Positions 48,693 to 57,041 of a stretch of 64,000 nt of DNA are shown piece by piece. Every line of letters starts with the position of its first letter. Within the stretch, counting starts at the first letter, position 1. This DNA comes from an uncultured Clostridia bacterium (lineage in GTDB: Bacteria > Bacillota > Clostridia > UBA1381), in contig CANRKO010000013.1 in NCBI GenBank assembly GCA_947631235.1, positions 1 through 64,000 of the forward strand, given 5' to 3'. Position numbers and translations under genes: made by a program. The notes under the pieces are model-generated. The model did no database searches, had not been told where the DNA came from, and worked only from the letters and a program-made list of their open reading frames with translations.

Positions 48693-49592
48693 TTACTTAC
48701 AGCCGCAGCCACAGTCACAGTTCTGACTGCCGCCCGCTACGGACGGGTCTTCGTCGCCGTCCTCGAGGAACTCGCATCTCTCGGGCGGGAAGAACTCGTC
48801 AACAGGGAAGTCGATACGGTCGAACAGGTCGCACGGGTTGTCGTCCGTCGCCGATACACATTCCTTTGTCGGAATACAGAAGTCGTACGAGGGAATAAGG
48901 AGCTGCACGTGTCTCTCAAGCTTGATTATCGAGAATACGCCGAGCGATACGTACACATTCTTAGCCTCGCTGCCGGGGATTATGCTGTCGTTAAAGACAT
49001 TGCATACCGCCGACGGCACCGACGCAATATCGAAGTCGTCGTCACAGCAGCAGCATGAATTCTTGTCTCTCGCGTCAAGCACTCTCGCGCCGAGCGCGAT
49101 AGGCTCTACGACCTCGACTACCGCGTGGGGCATATTCGTCTTTTTCCAAAGCTGCGCGTCGAACGCGTCCTCCTTGTACTTCGACTCGAATATTTTCGCG
49201 TTGCCTTCGCTGCCGAAAAGAATAACCTTCTTCTCGAACGTCGCGAGACCCTCAACCTCCGTCGGGTTTCCGAGTCCCGTGTAAACCTGGAGCGTTACCT
49301 TGAAATAGTACTGGAGGTCTATGGAGTAAAAGCCCCTGTCGAAAGGCACGGGTTCAACATCCGTGAATACCCATATTACCTCAGCCTTTGTCACCTTAAC
49401 GCTTATCGCTTTGTCAACGACTTCCTGACCGCAATTTGTTAAATATACTCTGATATTTTCAAGACAATCCTTATCACGGCACGAATCGTAAACTTTATCG
49501 GTATGTATACATACGGCGTCATTGAAGTTTGTACCGGGGTACTCTCTGCCGCTGCATGTTTCGTTTGCACCTGCGTTTTTGCAATCTGCCAT
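48693..49592 (-). CDS. conserved clostridial Cys-rich protein
   Basis: A 299-residue protein without a signal peptide. Near-conserved starts such as NFNDAVCIHTDKVYDSCRDK and DCLENIRVYLT, a CCCC cluster (KNSCCCCDDDFD), and a Cys/Gly tail (NCDCGCGCK). Clostridial spore coat or surface-associated proteins have this style, which suggests the role; no direct evidence exists here. A ribosome site (AAGGAATGATTTGT) precedes the ATG. Confidence 0.6.
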   Translation of the reverse strand: MADCKNAGANETCSGREYPGTNFNDAVCIHTDKVYDSCRDKDCLENIRVYLTNCGQEVVDKAISVKVTKAEVIWVFTDVEPVPFDRGFYSIDLQYYFKVTLQVYTGLGNPTEVEGLATFEKKVILFGSEGNAKIFESKYKEDAFDAQLWKKTNMPHAVVEVVEPIALGARVLDARDKNSCCCCDDDFDIASVPSAVCNVFNDSIIPGSEAKNVYVSLGVFSIIKLERHVQLLIPSYDFCIPTKECVSATDDNPCDLFDRIDFPVDEFFPPERCEFLEDGDEDPSVAGGSQNCDCGCGCK

Positions 49593-49712
49593 TACAAATC
49601 ATTCCTTTCTGTAAATTCGGGGTAAATCCCTTGGTATAGAATATGTGACGCGGAAAAATGTGTGATTGCTTTACGCGTAAATATGTGGTATACTGCAAGT
49701 CGGAGGGATAAT

Positions 49713-50333
49713 ATGTACGACGGAATTATTTTTGACATAGACGGCACGCTGTGGGATTCGCGCAAGGGCGTTGCCGCAAGCTGGAACATGGCACTGCGAG
49801 ATCATACCGATTACGATATTACGCTCGACTACGAAAAGCTCGGAAAGCTGTTCGGCAAGCCGATGAACGAGATTTTCGCGGCTGTTTTCCCCGATATGAG
49901 CGAGGAGAGAATGAACGAGCTTATACCCGTGTTTTACACGTACGAGCACCGTTACCTCGCGTCGCACCCGCCAGCGCTCTACGACGGCACGGAGGAAACG
50001 CTCCGCCGCCTTGCCGAACGGTACCCGCTTTTTATCGTGACGAACGCGCAGAAGGGGTATATCGAGTGTCTGTTTAAGGCGACGGGGATAGAAAAATATT
50101 TTACCGATTGGCTCTGCTACGGCGATACAGGCGCACAGAAGGACGTTACCATGCGTATGCTGATTGAGAAAAACAAGCTTAAAAATCCCGTTTACGTCGG
50201 CGACACGCAGGGTGACCTTGACGCTTGTAAAAGGGCGGACGTACCGATGATTTACGCCGCGTACGGGCTGGGCGAGGTCGAGAACCCCGACATGACGATC
50301 AACGCGGTTTCCGAACTTTTGCGGATATTATAA
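49713..50333 (+). CDS. HAD-family phosphatase (phosphoglycolate phosphatase-like)
   Basis: A 206-residue protein, starting at MYDGIIFDIDGTLWDSRKGV because GGAGGGATAAT lies in front. HAD motifs: FDIDGT (Asp 8 and Asp 10), LFIVTNAQKG, and VYVGDTQGDLDACKRA. Cap type is C1, helical. Substrate cannot be fixed; phosphoglycolate or nucleotide phosphates are typical. Confidence 0.85.
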   Translation: MYDGIIFDIDGTLWDSRKGVAASWNMALRDHTDYDITLDYEKLGKLFGKPMNEIFAAVFPDMSEERMNELIPVFYTYEHRYLASHPPALYDGTEETLRRLAERYPLFIVTNAQKGYIECLFKATGIEKYFTDWLCYGDTGAQKDVTMRMLIEKNKLKNPVYVGDTQGDLDACKRADVPMIYAAYGLGEVENPDMTINAVSELLRIL

Positions 50334-50360
50334 AAATCAGCGTTTTAACACACTAAAGTG

Positions 50361-50389
50361 TTGACAAATTTCAAATAACGTAATATAAT
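50361..50389 (+). promoter_or_regulatory. sigma-A promoter of the symporter gene
   Basis: TTGACA at 50,361-50,366, a 17-base spacer, and TATAAT at 50,384-50,389, followed by GGAGG and the ATG at 50,434. Confidence 0.88.
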
Positions 50390-50433
50390 TGCACGGTATA
50401 CTAATTAAAGTTATATAAATACGGAGGTTTATT

Positions 50434-51999
50434 ATGACAAAGGAAAATATTTGCATTATGATTTCCATAGTCGCGTACCTGCTCGTGGTGCTGGGTATCG
50501 GCGTATGGTTTTCACGCAGAAACAAGACCGCCGACGATTTCTACCTCGGCGGCAGAAAGCTCGGCCCGTTCGTAACGGCGATGAGCGCGGAAGCGTCGGA
50601 CATGAGCAGCTACCTGCTTATGGGCGTGCCGGGACTCGCGTTCCTCACGGGTATCGCGGACGCGTCGTGGACGGCGATTGGTCTTGTTGTCGGTACATAT
50701 TTAAACTGGCTTATAGTCGCGAAAAAATTGAGACATTATTCGAGCCGCATAGGCGCGACGACGATCCCCGCGTTCTTCTCCGAGCGTTTCAAGGACAAAT
50801 CGAGAATTTTAAGCGTTATCGCGGCAATCGTAATCATTATCTTCTTCGTACCCTACACAGCGTCGGGCTTTGTGGCGTGCGGAAAGCTGTTTAACTCGCT
50901 TTTCGGCGTTGATTACAAGATTGCCATGATAATATGCGCGTTCGTAATCATCATGTACACGATGCTCGGCGGCTTTATGGCGGCGAGTACGAGCGACTTT
51001 TTACAGAGTATTATTATGACAATCGGTCTTGTCGTCGTAGTCGGCTACGGCGTTGTACACGCGGGCGGTTTCGGTGCGGTCGTTGAGAACGCGAAGGCGA
51101 TCCCGGGTTACTTCAGCCTGACGAACACGTACGACCCCGCGACGAACAGTTCGGCGGTTTACGGAGCGTTCCGCAGCTGCTCCATGCTCGCGTGGGGTCT
51201 CGGTTACTTCGGTATGCCGCATATCCTTTTGAGATTTATGGCTATCGAGGACGCGAAAAAGTTAAAGCTGTCAAGACGCGTTGCGTCGGTTTGGGTCGTT
51301 ATTTCGCTGGCTGTGGCTGTATTTATCGGTATAACGGGTATGGCTCTCGTTAAAAGCGGCTTTATGAACCCACTTTACGACAATGCTGCCGTTGCTGCAG
51401 GCACGGCGGGCGCACAGTCGGAAAACGTACTTATTGAAATATCTAAGCTTATAGCGCATAACGGTGCGCTCGCGGCGATCGTGGCGGGCGTAATACTCGC
51501 CGGTATACTCGCGGCAACGATGTCAACCGCCGACTCGCAGCTGCTTGCGGCGTCCTCGTCGGTATCGCAGAACATCATAAAGGAAAAGCTGTTCCCGAAG
51601 ATGACGGAGGAAACGACGATGATAGTTGCACGTTTCACGCTCGTGGCTATCGCGGTGGTTGCGGTGTTCCTCGCGCGCGACCCGAACAGCTCGGTATTTA
51701 ACATAGTATCGTTCGCGTGGGCAGGCTTCGGCGCGGCATTCGGACCTGTTATGCTCGCGGCGCTGTTCTGGAAACGCACGACAAAGCAGGGCGCTCTTGC
51801 CGGAATGATAGCCGGCGGCGCGATGGTATTCATCTGGAAGTACGGTATCGCAAAGCTTGGCGGAGTTTTGGCTATATACGAACTTCTGCCGGCGTTCATA
51901 TTCGGACTTATCGCAATTATAGTCGTAAGTCTGCTTACAAAAGCGCCGGATAAGGAAACGGTTGAAATTTTCGACGAAGTTACGGCTATGAAGGATTGA
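50434..51999 (+). CDS. putP: sodium/proline symporter
   Basis: A 521-residue integral membrane protein of the SSS family. FYLGGRKLGPFVTAMSAEAS and DMSSYLLMGVPG are the first conserved segments, and AWGLGYFGMPHILLRFMA and ILAATMSTADSQLLAASSSV the later ones, the latter containing the sodium-binding Ser/Thr residues. Length suits PutP. It has its own promoter and terminator. Substrate is likely proline, but related solutes are possible. Confidence 0.9.
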   Translation: MTKENICIMISIVAYLLVVLGIGVWFSRRNKTADDFYLGGRKLGPFVTAMSAEASDMSSYLLMGVPGLAFLTGIADASWTAIGLVVGTYLNWLIVAKKLRHYSSRIGATTIPAFFSERFKDKSRILSVIAAIVIIIFFVPYTASGFVACGKLFNSLFGVDYKIAMIICAFVIIMYTMLGGFMAASTSDFLQSIIMTIGLVVVVGYGVVHAGGFGAVVENAKAIPGYFSLTNTYDPATNSSAVYGAFRSCSMLAWGLGYFGMPHILLRFMAIEDAKKLKLSRRVASVWVVISLAVAVFIGITGMALVKSGFMNPLYDNAAVAAGTAGAQSENVLIEISKLIAHNGALAAIVAGVILAGILAATMSTADSQLLAASSSVSQNIIKEKLFPKMTEETTMIVARFTLVAIAVVAVFLARDPNSSVFNIVSFAWAGFGAAFGPVMLAALFWKRTTKQGALAGMIAGGAMVFIWKYGIAKLGGVLAIYELLPAFIFGLIAIIVVSLLTKAPDKETVEIFDEVTAMKD

Positions 52000-52011
52000 T
52001 GAAAAAATTCG

Positions 52012-52037
52012 GGGACGGCTTTCGCCGTCCCTATATT
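52012..52037 (+). terminator. terminator after putP
   Basis: GGGACGGC-TTTC-GCCGTCCC followed by TATATTTT. It precedes the AAGGAG of the alkD-like gene. Confidence 0.75.
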
Positions 52038-52050
52038 TTAAGGAGAAAAA

Positions 52051-52758
52051 ATGGACTTGACACGCGAACATTGGTCACAAAGCGATTACGGCGAATTTAC
52101 AGATTATCTCAAATCTCTTTCGGATAAGAAGTACAAGGAATTCAGCGACGGACTTACTCCCAGCGCGGAGCTTTCCTTCGGCGTGAGAGTGCCTCTTTTG
52201 AGGAATGCGGCGAAGGAAATCGTTAAGGGTAATTACGGGGAATTTCTTAACTGTAAAATCGGCGCGTACCGCGAAGAAATAATGATGCGCGGGTTTGTGA
52301 TGTCGCTCGTAAAGTGCGGCTATGAGCAGATGCTTTCTTATATGAAAAGCTACGCAAAAATCATAAACAGCTGGGACACGTGCGACACAGTGACGTTTAA
52401 GGGCGTAAAAAAGCACCTCGCCGAATTTTGGAACGACGTCGGGGACTTTATACACAGCTCCAATCCGTGGGAGGTTCGGTTCGGATTTCTGCATCTTATG
52501 AGCTTTTATCTCACGGACGAGTACATTGACGGCGTGCTTGAATACGTCGGCGAAATCAACTCGGATTTTTACTACGTGCAAATGATGCAGGCGTGGCTTG
52601 TCGCGACAGCCGCGGCAAAGCAGAGGGATAAAGCGTTCGCGTTTCTTGCCGGCAACCGCCTTAACGCCGAAACGCAGAATATGGCGGTGCGGAAGATACG
52701 CGACTCGTACAGAATTTCGCCCGAGGACAAGGAACTTGCGGGGAAACTGAAAAAATAA
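52051..52758 (+). CDS. DNA alkylation repair protein (AlkD-like)
   Basis: A 235-residue, all-helical protein. FGVRVPLLRNAAKEIVKGNY and SWDTCDTVTFKGVKKHLAEF, then NPWEVRFGFLHLMSFYL match the HEAT-repeat AlkD family of glycosylases acting on alkylated bases. A ribosome site (AAGGAGAAAAA) precedes the ATG. Confidence 0.85.
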   Translation: MDLTREHWSQSDYGEFTDYLKSLSDKKYKEFSDGLTPSAELSFGVRVPLLRNAAKEIVKGNYGEFLNCKIGAYREEIMMRGFVMSLVKCGYEQMLSYMKSYAKIINSWDTCDTVTFKGVKKHLAEFWNDVGDFIHSSNPWEVRFGFLHLMSFYLTDEYIDGVLEYVGEINSDFYYVQMMQAWLVATAAAKQRDKAFAFLAGNRLNAETQNMAVRKIRDSYRISPEDKELAGKLKK

Positions 52759-52768
52759 TACAAAACCC

Positions 52769-52797
52769 TTGACAAACGGAAAAATATCTGATACAAT
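52769..52797 (+). promoter_or_regulatory. infC: sigma-A promoter of infC-rpmI-rplT
   Basis: TTGACA at 52,769-52,774, a 17-base spacer, and TACAAT at 52,792-52,797. Confidence 0.88.
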
Positions 52798-52802
52798 ACA
52801 CA

Positions 52803-52944
52803 GGAATTTGAAAACAAGCAGAACGCTCCGTTCTCGCCGTCAGCGCAAAGCGACACGGCAAATACAGATTTACCGAAGGGTATTTTTGTGTGCGGACGCG
52901 TTATGCGGTCCGTTTTTCTTTTGTGTGGAGAGGAGTGATCAACA
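52803..52944 (+). promoter_or_regulatory. L20-type leader with attenuator
   Basis: The 140-base leader between the promoter and infC has paired segments and ends in a terminator hairpin, CGGACGC-GTTAT-GCGGTCCG with TTTTTCTTTT (52,893-52,922). This fits ribosomal-protein L20 autoregulation of infC-rpmI-rplT in low-GC Gram-positives. The terminator is clear; the antiterminator fold was not worked out. Confidence 0.75.
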
Positions 52945-53460
52945 ATTAGCAAGAATGATGTGCAGATTAACGAGCAAATCCGCGACCCCGAAATACGCGT
53001 TGTCGCAGCCGACGGCTCGCAGCTCGGCATTATGAGCGCGAAAGAGGCGCAGGATATGGCGTACGAGAAGGGTATGGATCTTGTTAAAATCGCGCCGCAG
53101 GCAAAACCGCCCGTGTGCAAGATTATGGACTACGGAAAGTACAAGTTTGAACTTAACAAGCGCGAGAGAGAAAACCGTAAAAATCAGAAGGTCATCAATA
53201 TCAAGGAGGTACAGCTTTCCCCCTCGATAGATACCAACGATTTCAATACGAAGTGCAGTCACGCGATAAAGTTTCTTAAAAAGGGCGATAAGGTCAAGGT
53301 AATCGTGCGTTTCCGCGGACGTGAATTAAGTCATTCGCAGATTGGTTTTACACTTCTTGAAAAGTTCGCCTCGCAGGCGAGCGAGGCGGGAAACATAGAG
53401 AAACCCGCAAAGCTTGAGGGCAGGAACATGACAATGTTCCTCGCACCGAAAAAAGACTAA
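52945..53460 (+). CDS. infC: translation initiation factor IF-3
   Basis: A 171-residue protein. The start is ATT at 52,945 (AGGAG nine bases upstream), giving [24 protein letters not shown] at 52,960 is too far from the ribosome site. The AUU start, rare elsewhere, is the conserved IF-3 autoregulatory start. Later signatures are KINEQIRD-like N-terminus, [11 protein letters not shown], and a C-terminal RNA-binding domain with [17 protein letters not shown]. Confidence 0.93.
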   Translation: MSKNDVQINEQIRDPEIRVVAADGSQLGIMSAKEAQDMAYEKGMDLVKIAPQAKPPVCKIMDYGKYKFELNKRERENRKNQKVINIKEVQLSPSIDTNDFNTKCSHAIKFLKKGDKVKVIVRFRGRELSHSQIGFTLLEKFASQASEAGNIEKPAKLEGRNMTMFLAPKKD

Positions 53461-53486
53461 TTTTTAACATTGAGAGGAGAAAGGTC

Positions 53487-53690
53487 ATGGCTAAGACAAA
53501 GATAAAGACGCACAGAGGCGCAGCCAAGAGATTTAACCTGACGAAGAACGGTAAGGTTAAGATGAACAAGGCGTTCAGACGTCACATTCTGAACAAGAAA
53601 ACAACAAAGAGAAAAAGACATTTGAGAAAGCAGGCTTACTGCTCGAAGGCGAACGCCGCGGTAATCAAAAAGCTTATTCCTTACAAGTAA
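53487..53690 (+). CDS. rpmI: ribosomal protein L35
   Basis: A 67-residue basic protein: [20 protein letters not shown], then [20 protein letters not shown]. Length and sequence match bL35. AGAGGAGAAAGGTC precedes the ATG. It lies between infC and rplT, as usual. Confidence 0.97.
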   Translation: MAKTKIKTHRGAAKRFNLTKNGKVKMNKAFRRHILNKKTTKRKRHLRKQAYCSKANAAVIKKLIPYK

Positions 53691-53712
53691 TCCGAAAGAG
53701 AGGTAAATACTA

Positions 53713-54069
53713 ATGGCAAGAGTAAAAGGCGCTTTAAATACAAGAAAAAGACACAAGAAGATATTAAAGCTCGCAAAGGGTTTCCGCGGCGCGGAGAGCA
53801 AGCAGTTCAGAACGGCTAACCAGGCTGTTATGCGCTCGATGCAGAACGCGTACATCGGCAGAAGAAGAAAGAAGAGAGACTTCCGCCGTCTGTGGATAAC
53901 GAGAATATCCGCCGCGTGCAAGATGAACGGCATGAACTATTCGACGTTTATGAACGGTCTTAAAAAGGCGGGTATCGACCTCAACAGAAAGAGCCTTTCC
54001 GAGATAGCTATCGCGGACGCGGCTGCTTTCGCAAAGCTTGTTGAGACTGCCAAAAGCGCGCTCAACTAA
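53713..54069 (+). CDS. rplT: ribosomal protein L20
   Basis: A 118-residue basic protein: [20 protein letters not shown], then [20 protein letters not shown] and [20 protein letters not shown]. Matches bL20, which binds 23S rRNA and likely represses this operon through the leader. Confidence 0.98.
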   Translation: MARVKGALNTRKRHKKILKLAKGFRGAESKQFRTANQAVMRSMQNAYIGRRRKKRDFRRLWITRISAACKMNGMNYSTFMNGLKKAGIDLNRKSLSEIAIADAAAFAKLVETAKSALN

Positions 54070-54084
54070 ATAAAACGAGACATA

Positions 54085-54116
54085 GAAAAAAGCGTATCGC
54101 GCGATACGCTTTTTTT
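54085..54116 (+). terminator. terminator after rplT
   Basis: AAAAAAGCGTATCGC pairs completely with GCGATACGCTTTTTT with no loop beyond two bases at the centre. The reverse strand can terminate as well, serving the convergent flavoprotein gene. Confidence 0.9.
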
Positions 54117-54141
54117 GGTACTTGTACGGGTAAAAACCTTT

Positions 54142-54729
54142 TTACCTTATAAAATTGGTCATTGTCTTTGTTTCCTGCGGCGGTATCTCGACGCCGTTTT
54201 GCTTGCCGAGTTCTATGCACTTTATGAGCCACGCCATGTTCTTGCCGAGCGTGCGCATCGTCTGCATACCCTCCTCGTCACGCATGACCTCCTCGGGCGT
54301 ATTGCCGTGAACCTGGTTCCAGTACTGCGACGACACAATGGGCATCGAGTTTATCGTGAAATACTTGTTAAGCTCGTCGAACGCCGCGCTCGCGCCGCCC
54401 CTGCGGCAGCTTACGACCGATGCTCCGACCTTGCCGCGCATCTTGTCGCCCGCAGCGCCGAACGCCTTGTCGAGAAACATTGAGATTATACCGGTCGCGG
54501 CGGCGTAGTACACCGGCGAACCGAATACAAATCCGTCTGCCTCCCCCGCTTTCGCGGCAAACTCGTCAACGAGCGCGCCGTAGTCGTATACTCCGCCGAA
54601 CGAGTCCTTTCCTACCCACATTATCTCCGTTTCAACGCCGTTTTCTTCAAGAGCCTTCGCGCACTCCGTAAGAGCCGTGTATGTGCAGCCCTTTTCCCTC
54701 GGACTGCCGTTTACAAGAATTACCTTCAT
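54142..54729 (-). CDS. flavodoxin-like NAD(P)H-dependent oxidoreductase
   Basis: A 195-residue protein. MKVILVNGSPREKGCTYTAL is the FMN phosphate-binding start of the NADPH-dependent FMN reductase family, and DGFVFGSPVYYAAATGIISM the second FMN loop. It may be related to iron-sulfur flavoproteins but lacks the compact C-x-x-C cluster motif. GGAGAATATAATT precedes the ATG. Confidence 0.85.
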   Translation of the reverse strand: MKVILVNGSPREKGCTYTALTECAKALEENGVETEIMWVGKDSFGGVYDYGALVDEFAAKAGEADGFVFGSPVYYAAATGIISMFLDKAFGAAGDKMRGKVGASVVSCRRGGASAAFDELNKYFTINSMPIVSSQYWNQVHGNTPEEVMRDEEGMQTMRTLGKNMAWLIKCIELGKQNGVEIPPQETKTMTNFIR

Positions 54730-54882
54730 AATTATATTCTCCTTTCCGTTCTTTTACGTATTATATAGTATACCATTTTTCCCGCGATATGTCAAAAAAA
54801 CTTACGCGTCACAAAATTCCTACCTTTTTCATAGTATATATCAGGTATGAAAATACCGAATAAAAAATCAGGAGGAAATACT

Positions 54883-55710
54883 ATGGCGACAAATTTGCCA
54901 AACAGAGCGCAGTTGACGTATGACGGCTCGGCGGTTGTACTGTCGAACCAGACGAACACGACGCTCGTTGATACAAACACAATGGAGATTACCAAAAAGG
55001 CTGTTGACATGTCAATAGTCGCGGGCACGGACGCGGTTTACGTTGTGCGTCTCGAAAACACGGGCGCGAACAACCTCACAAACATTTCGATTACCGATAA
55101 CCTCGGCATGGGCGCGCTCACCTATTCCGACGGCACGGCGCAGTTCTTTATAAACGGCAGCAGCGTTACGGGTACGGCTGCGGTAAACATGGGAAATGTC
55201 GTATTCACGACGACCGAAACGCTTGAACCCGGTGAGAACCTCATCGTCGTTTACTCCGCGTCTACCGGTGCGAACCAAACAGAGCCGATAACGAACACAG
55301 TTACGGCTAACGCGACCGCCGCGTCAACCGTTCCCGCGGCGATTACCGCTACGGCTGAAGAAACGATAACGATAACAGCCGTACCGAACGTATCCATCTT
55401 TAAATCCGCAGATAAGGATACGGTCACAAGCGGCGACACGCTCACTTACACCTTTACGCTTATGAACACGGGCAGCGCGGACGCGGAAAATGTGAAGTTC
55501 ACGGACGTACTCCCTCCGGAGTTCACGGTTCAGACCGTTTCCTACAACACGGGCGGTCAGGACACGCCGATTACCACCGCAGATTATTCAATTCAAGGCA
55601 ATACCCTCACAATTCCGTCGGAAACAGGCTCGCTTACTCTCACAGTACCCGCCGCTACCATGGACGGCCCGGGCATTTTAACCATTACCGTTACGGGAAT
55701 GATTGCCTGA
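54883..55710 (+). CDS. DUF11-domain protein
   Basis: A 275-residue protein starting MATNLPNRAQLTYDGSAVVL (CAGGAGGAAATACT in front). Two repeats with the DUF11 pattern: VDMSIVAGTDAVYVVRLENT and KSADKDTVTSGDTLTYTFTL, each followed by 'f.D.L...' (ITDNLGMGALTYSDGT; FTDVLPPEFTVQTVSYNT). No signal peptide. In Clostridia such proteins are often linked to spore or cell-surface layers; the role is not established. Confidence 0.75.
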   Translation: MATNLPNRAQLTYDGSAVVLSNQTNTTLVDTNTMEITKKAVDMSIVAGTDAVYVVRLENTGANNLTNISITDNLGMGALTYSDGTAQFFINGSSVTGTAAVNMGNVVFTTTETLEPGENLIVVYSASTGANQTEPITNTVTANATAASTVPAAITATAEETITITAVPNVSIFKSADKDTVTSGDTLTYTFTLMNTGSADAENVKFTDVLPPEFTVQTVSYNTGGQDTPITTADYSIQGNTLTIPSETGSLTLTVPAATMDGPGILTITVTGMIA

Positions 55711-55723
55711 TTATACAAACAAA

Positions 55724-55743
55724 ACCGCCCCGAAAAGGGCGGT
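55724..55743. terminator. possible bidirectional terminator
   Basis: ACCGCCC-CGAAAA-GGGCGGT is a perfect 7-pair stem between convergent genes but lacks a strong T run on the plus strand. Confidence 0.5.
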
Positions 55744-55754
55744 GTACATATTCA

Positions 55755-57038
55755 TTATTTCATCTGTGATATAATTTTAAGTATTTCCTTTTCCGCGTCT
55801 TTTACCTCTTTCAAAAATTCGTTCGCGCTGACACGCACCGCGCCGCCCGAAAAAATAATTATCTGTTCCACTCCGTCCGACGTTGCCACGCGCACGCGGT
55901 GTTTTTTGCCGAGCTCGCGCGTGACCTTTTCTATATACATATCGGCTGTTTCAGCCTCTTTTGTGTACACGACGTTTATGTTGTTTACTTTCTCAACGCT
56001 CCCCGTGTTTCCCTTCACCTTGTACGCGTCAAAAACGAGTATCACCTCGCATCGGCTGTAGCCCTTGTAGTTGCAGAGTATGTCTATAAGCCTGTCGCGT
56101 GCCGTTTCAAGGCTGACCTTCGCAAGTTCTCGAAGTTCCTCCCACGCGAAAATAATGTTGTAGCCGTCCACGAGAAGGTACTCCGGTCCTTTAGGCATAA
56201 GACGTGCCTTGAATTTCTTTTCCTTCGGCGCGGCTTTTCTGACCGTCTGCGTCTGCTCCGTCCTGCGCGTGATTTGACCGTATGTGCGCTCGAATATCCG
56301 CATAAGCTCACTGTCGCTTACCGCCTCGCGCACGTACCTCTCCGCCTTCTCGTCGGGCGTTTCTTCCTCGCCGTCGCCTTCTTCAAGACTTATGAGCTCG
56401 GTATGCGCGTGACCGTAAACCTCGTCCCACGGCACGACGTAGCCCGCACCGTGCAAGCAGAATACCGAGTCCGCGCTGTTTTCAAGGTCGCCGTCCGCGT
56501 CGTAGCCGATTTGTGTTATTACCTCGTCGGCATTTTGGCACGGCTCGTAGCCGCTTAAAATACAGTTGAGCCGTCCGCGTCCGCCGGTATATGCGGCAAC
56601 GTCTCTCGCGTAACCGCGCATACCCGCCACGGGCGCGCTGCCCGTTATAAGTGCCGTTTCGCCGCGTGTTTCGGGCGCGGCAAAGCTGCCGCCCATGTTC
56701 TGTATATCGGTCATCGCGCGTCCGACGCTCTCCGTCGGCACTTCGAGCCGAAACTCGTAATACGGCTCGAGCAGAACGCTTTGCGCCATACGTAGTCCCT
56801 GACGCACGGCGCGGTAGGTAGCCTGTCTGAAATCGCCGCCCTCGGTGTGCTTTATATGCGCACGCCCCGCGACGAGCGTTATTTTCATATCGGTAACGGG
56901 CGAACCCGTAAGCACGCCGATATGCTCCTTTTCCTTTAAATGCGTCAGTATGAGCCGCTGCCAGTTACGGTCAAGCTCGTCGGTCGGGCAAACGGTGTCG
57001 AACGTCAGACCGCTGCCGCGCTCGGAGGGTTCGAGCAA
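55755..57038 (-). CDS. TetM-like GTPase C-terminal half with NYN domain (split gene)
   Basis: The frame continues from the upstream ORF through an in-frame TAA, at codon positions 57,044-57,042. The half starts LLLEPSERGSGLTF, which would directly continue the GTPase's domain IV, and carries the elongation-factor G-like C-terminal domain (YEFRLEVPTESVGRAMTDIQ) and, from about residue 275, an NYN/YacP-type ribonuclease domain (LVDGYNIIFAWEEL, VILVFDAYKVKGNTGS, RVRVATSDGVEQIIIF). A TTG preceded by GGAGGTATAACTT could restart translation. Family members usually form one chain. Confidence 0.75.
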   Translation of the reverse strand: MLEPSERGSGLTFDTVCPTDELDRNWQRLILTHLKEKEHIGVLTGSPVTDMKITLVAGRAHIKHTEGGDFRQATYRAVRQGLRMAQSVLLEPYYEFRLEVPTESVGRAMTDIQNMGGSFAAPETRGETALITGSAPVAGMRGYARDVAAYTGGRGRLNCILSGYEPCQNADEVITQIGYDADGDLENSADSVFCLHGAGYVVPWDEVYGHAHTELISLEEGDGEEETPDEKAERYVREAVSDSELMRIFERTYGQITRRTEQTQTVRKAAPKEKKFKARLMPKGPEYLLVDGYNIIFAWEELRELAKVSLETARDRLIDILCNYKGYSRCEVILVFDAYKVKGNTGSVEKVNNINVVYTKEAETADMYIEKVTRELGKKHRVRVATSDGVEQIIIFSGGAVRVSANEFLKEVKDAEKEILKIISQMK

Positions 57039-57041
57039 AAG

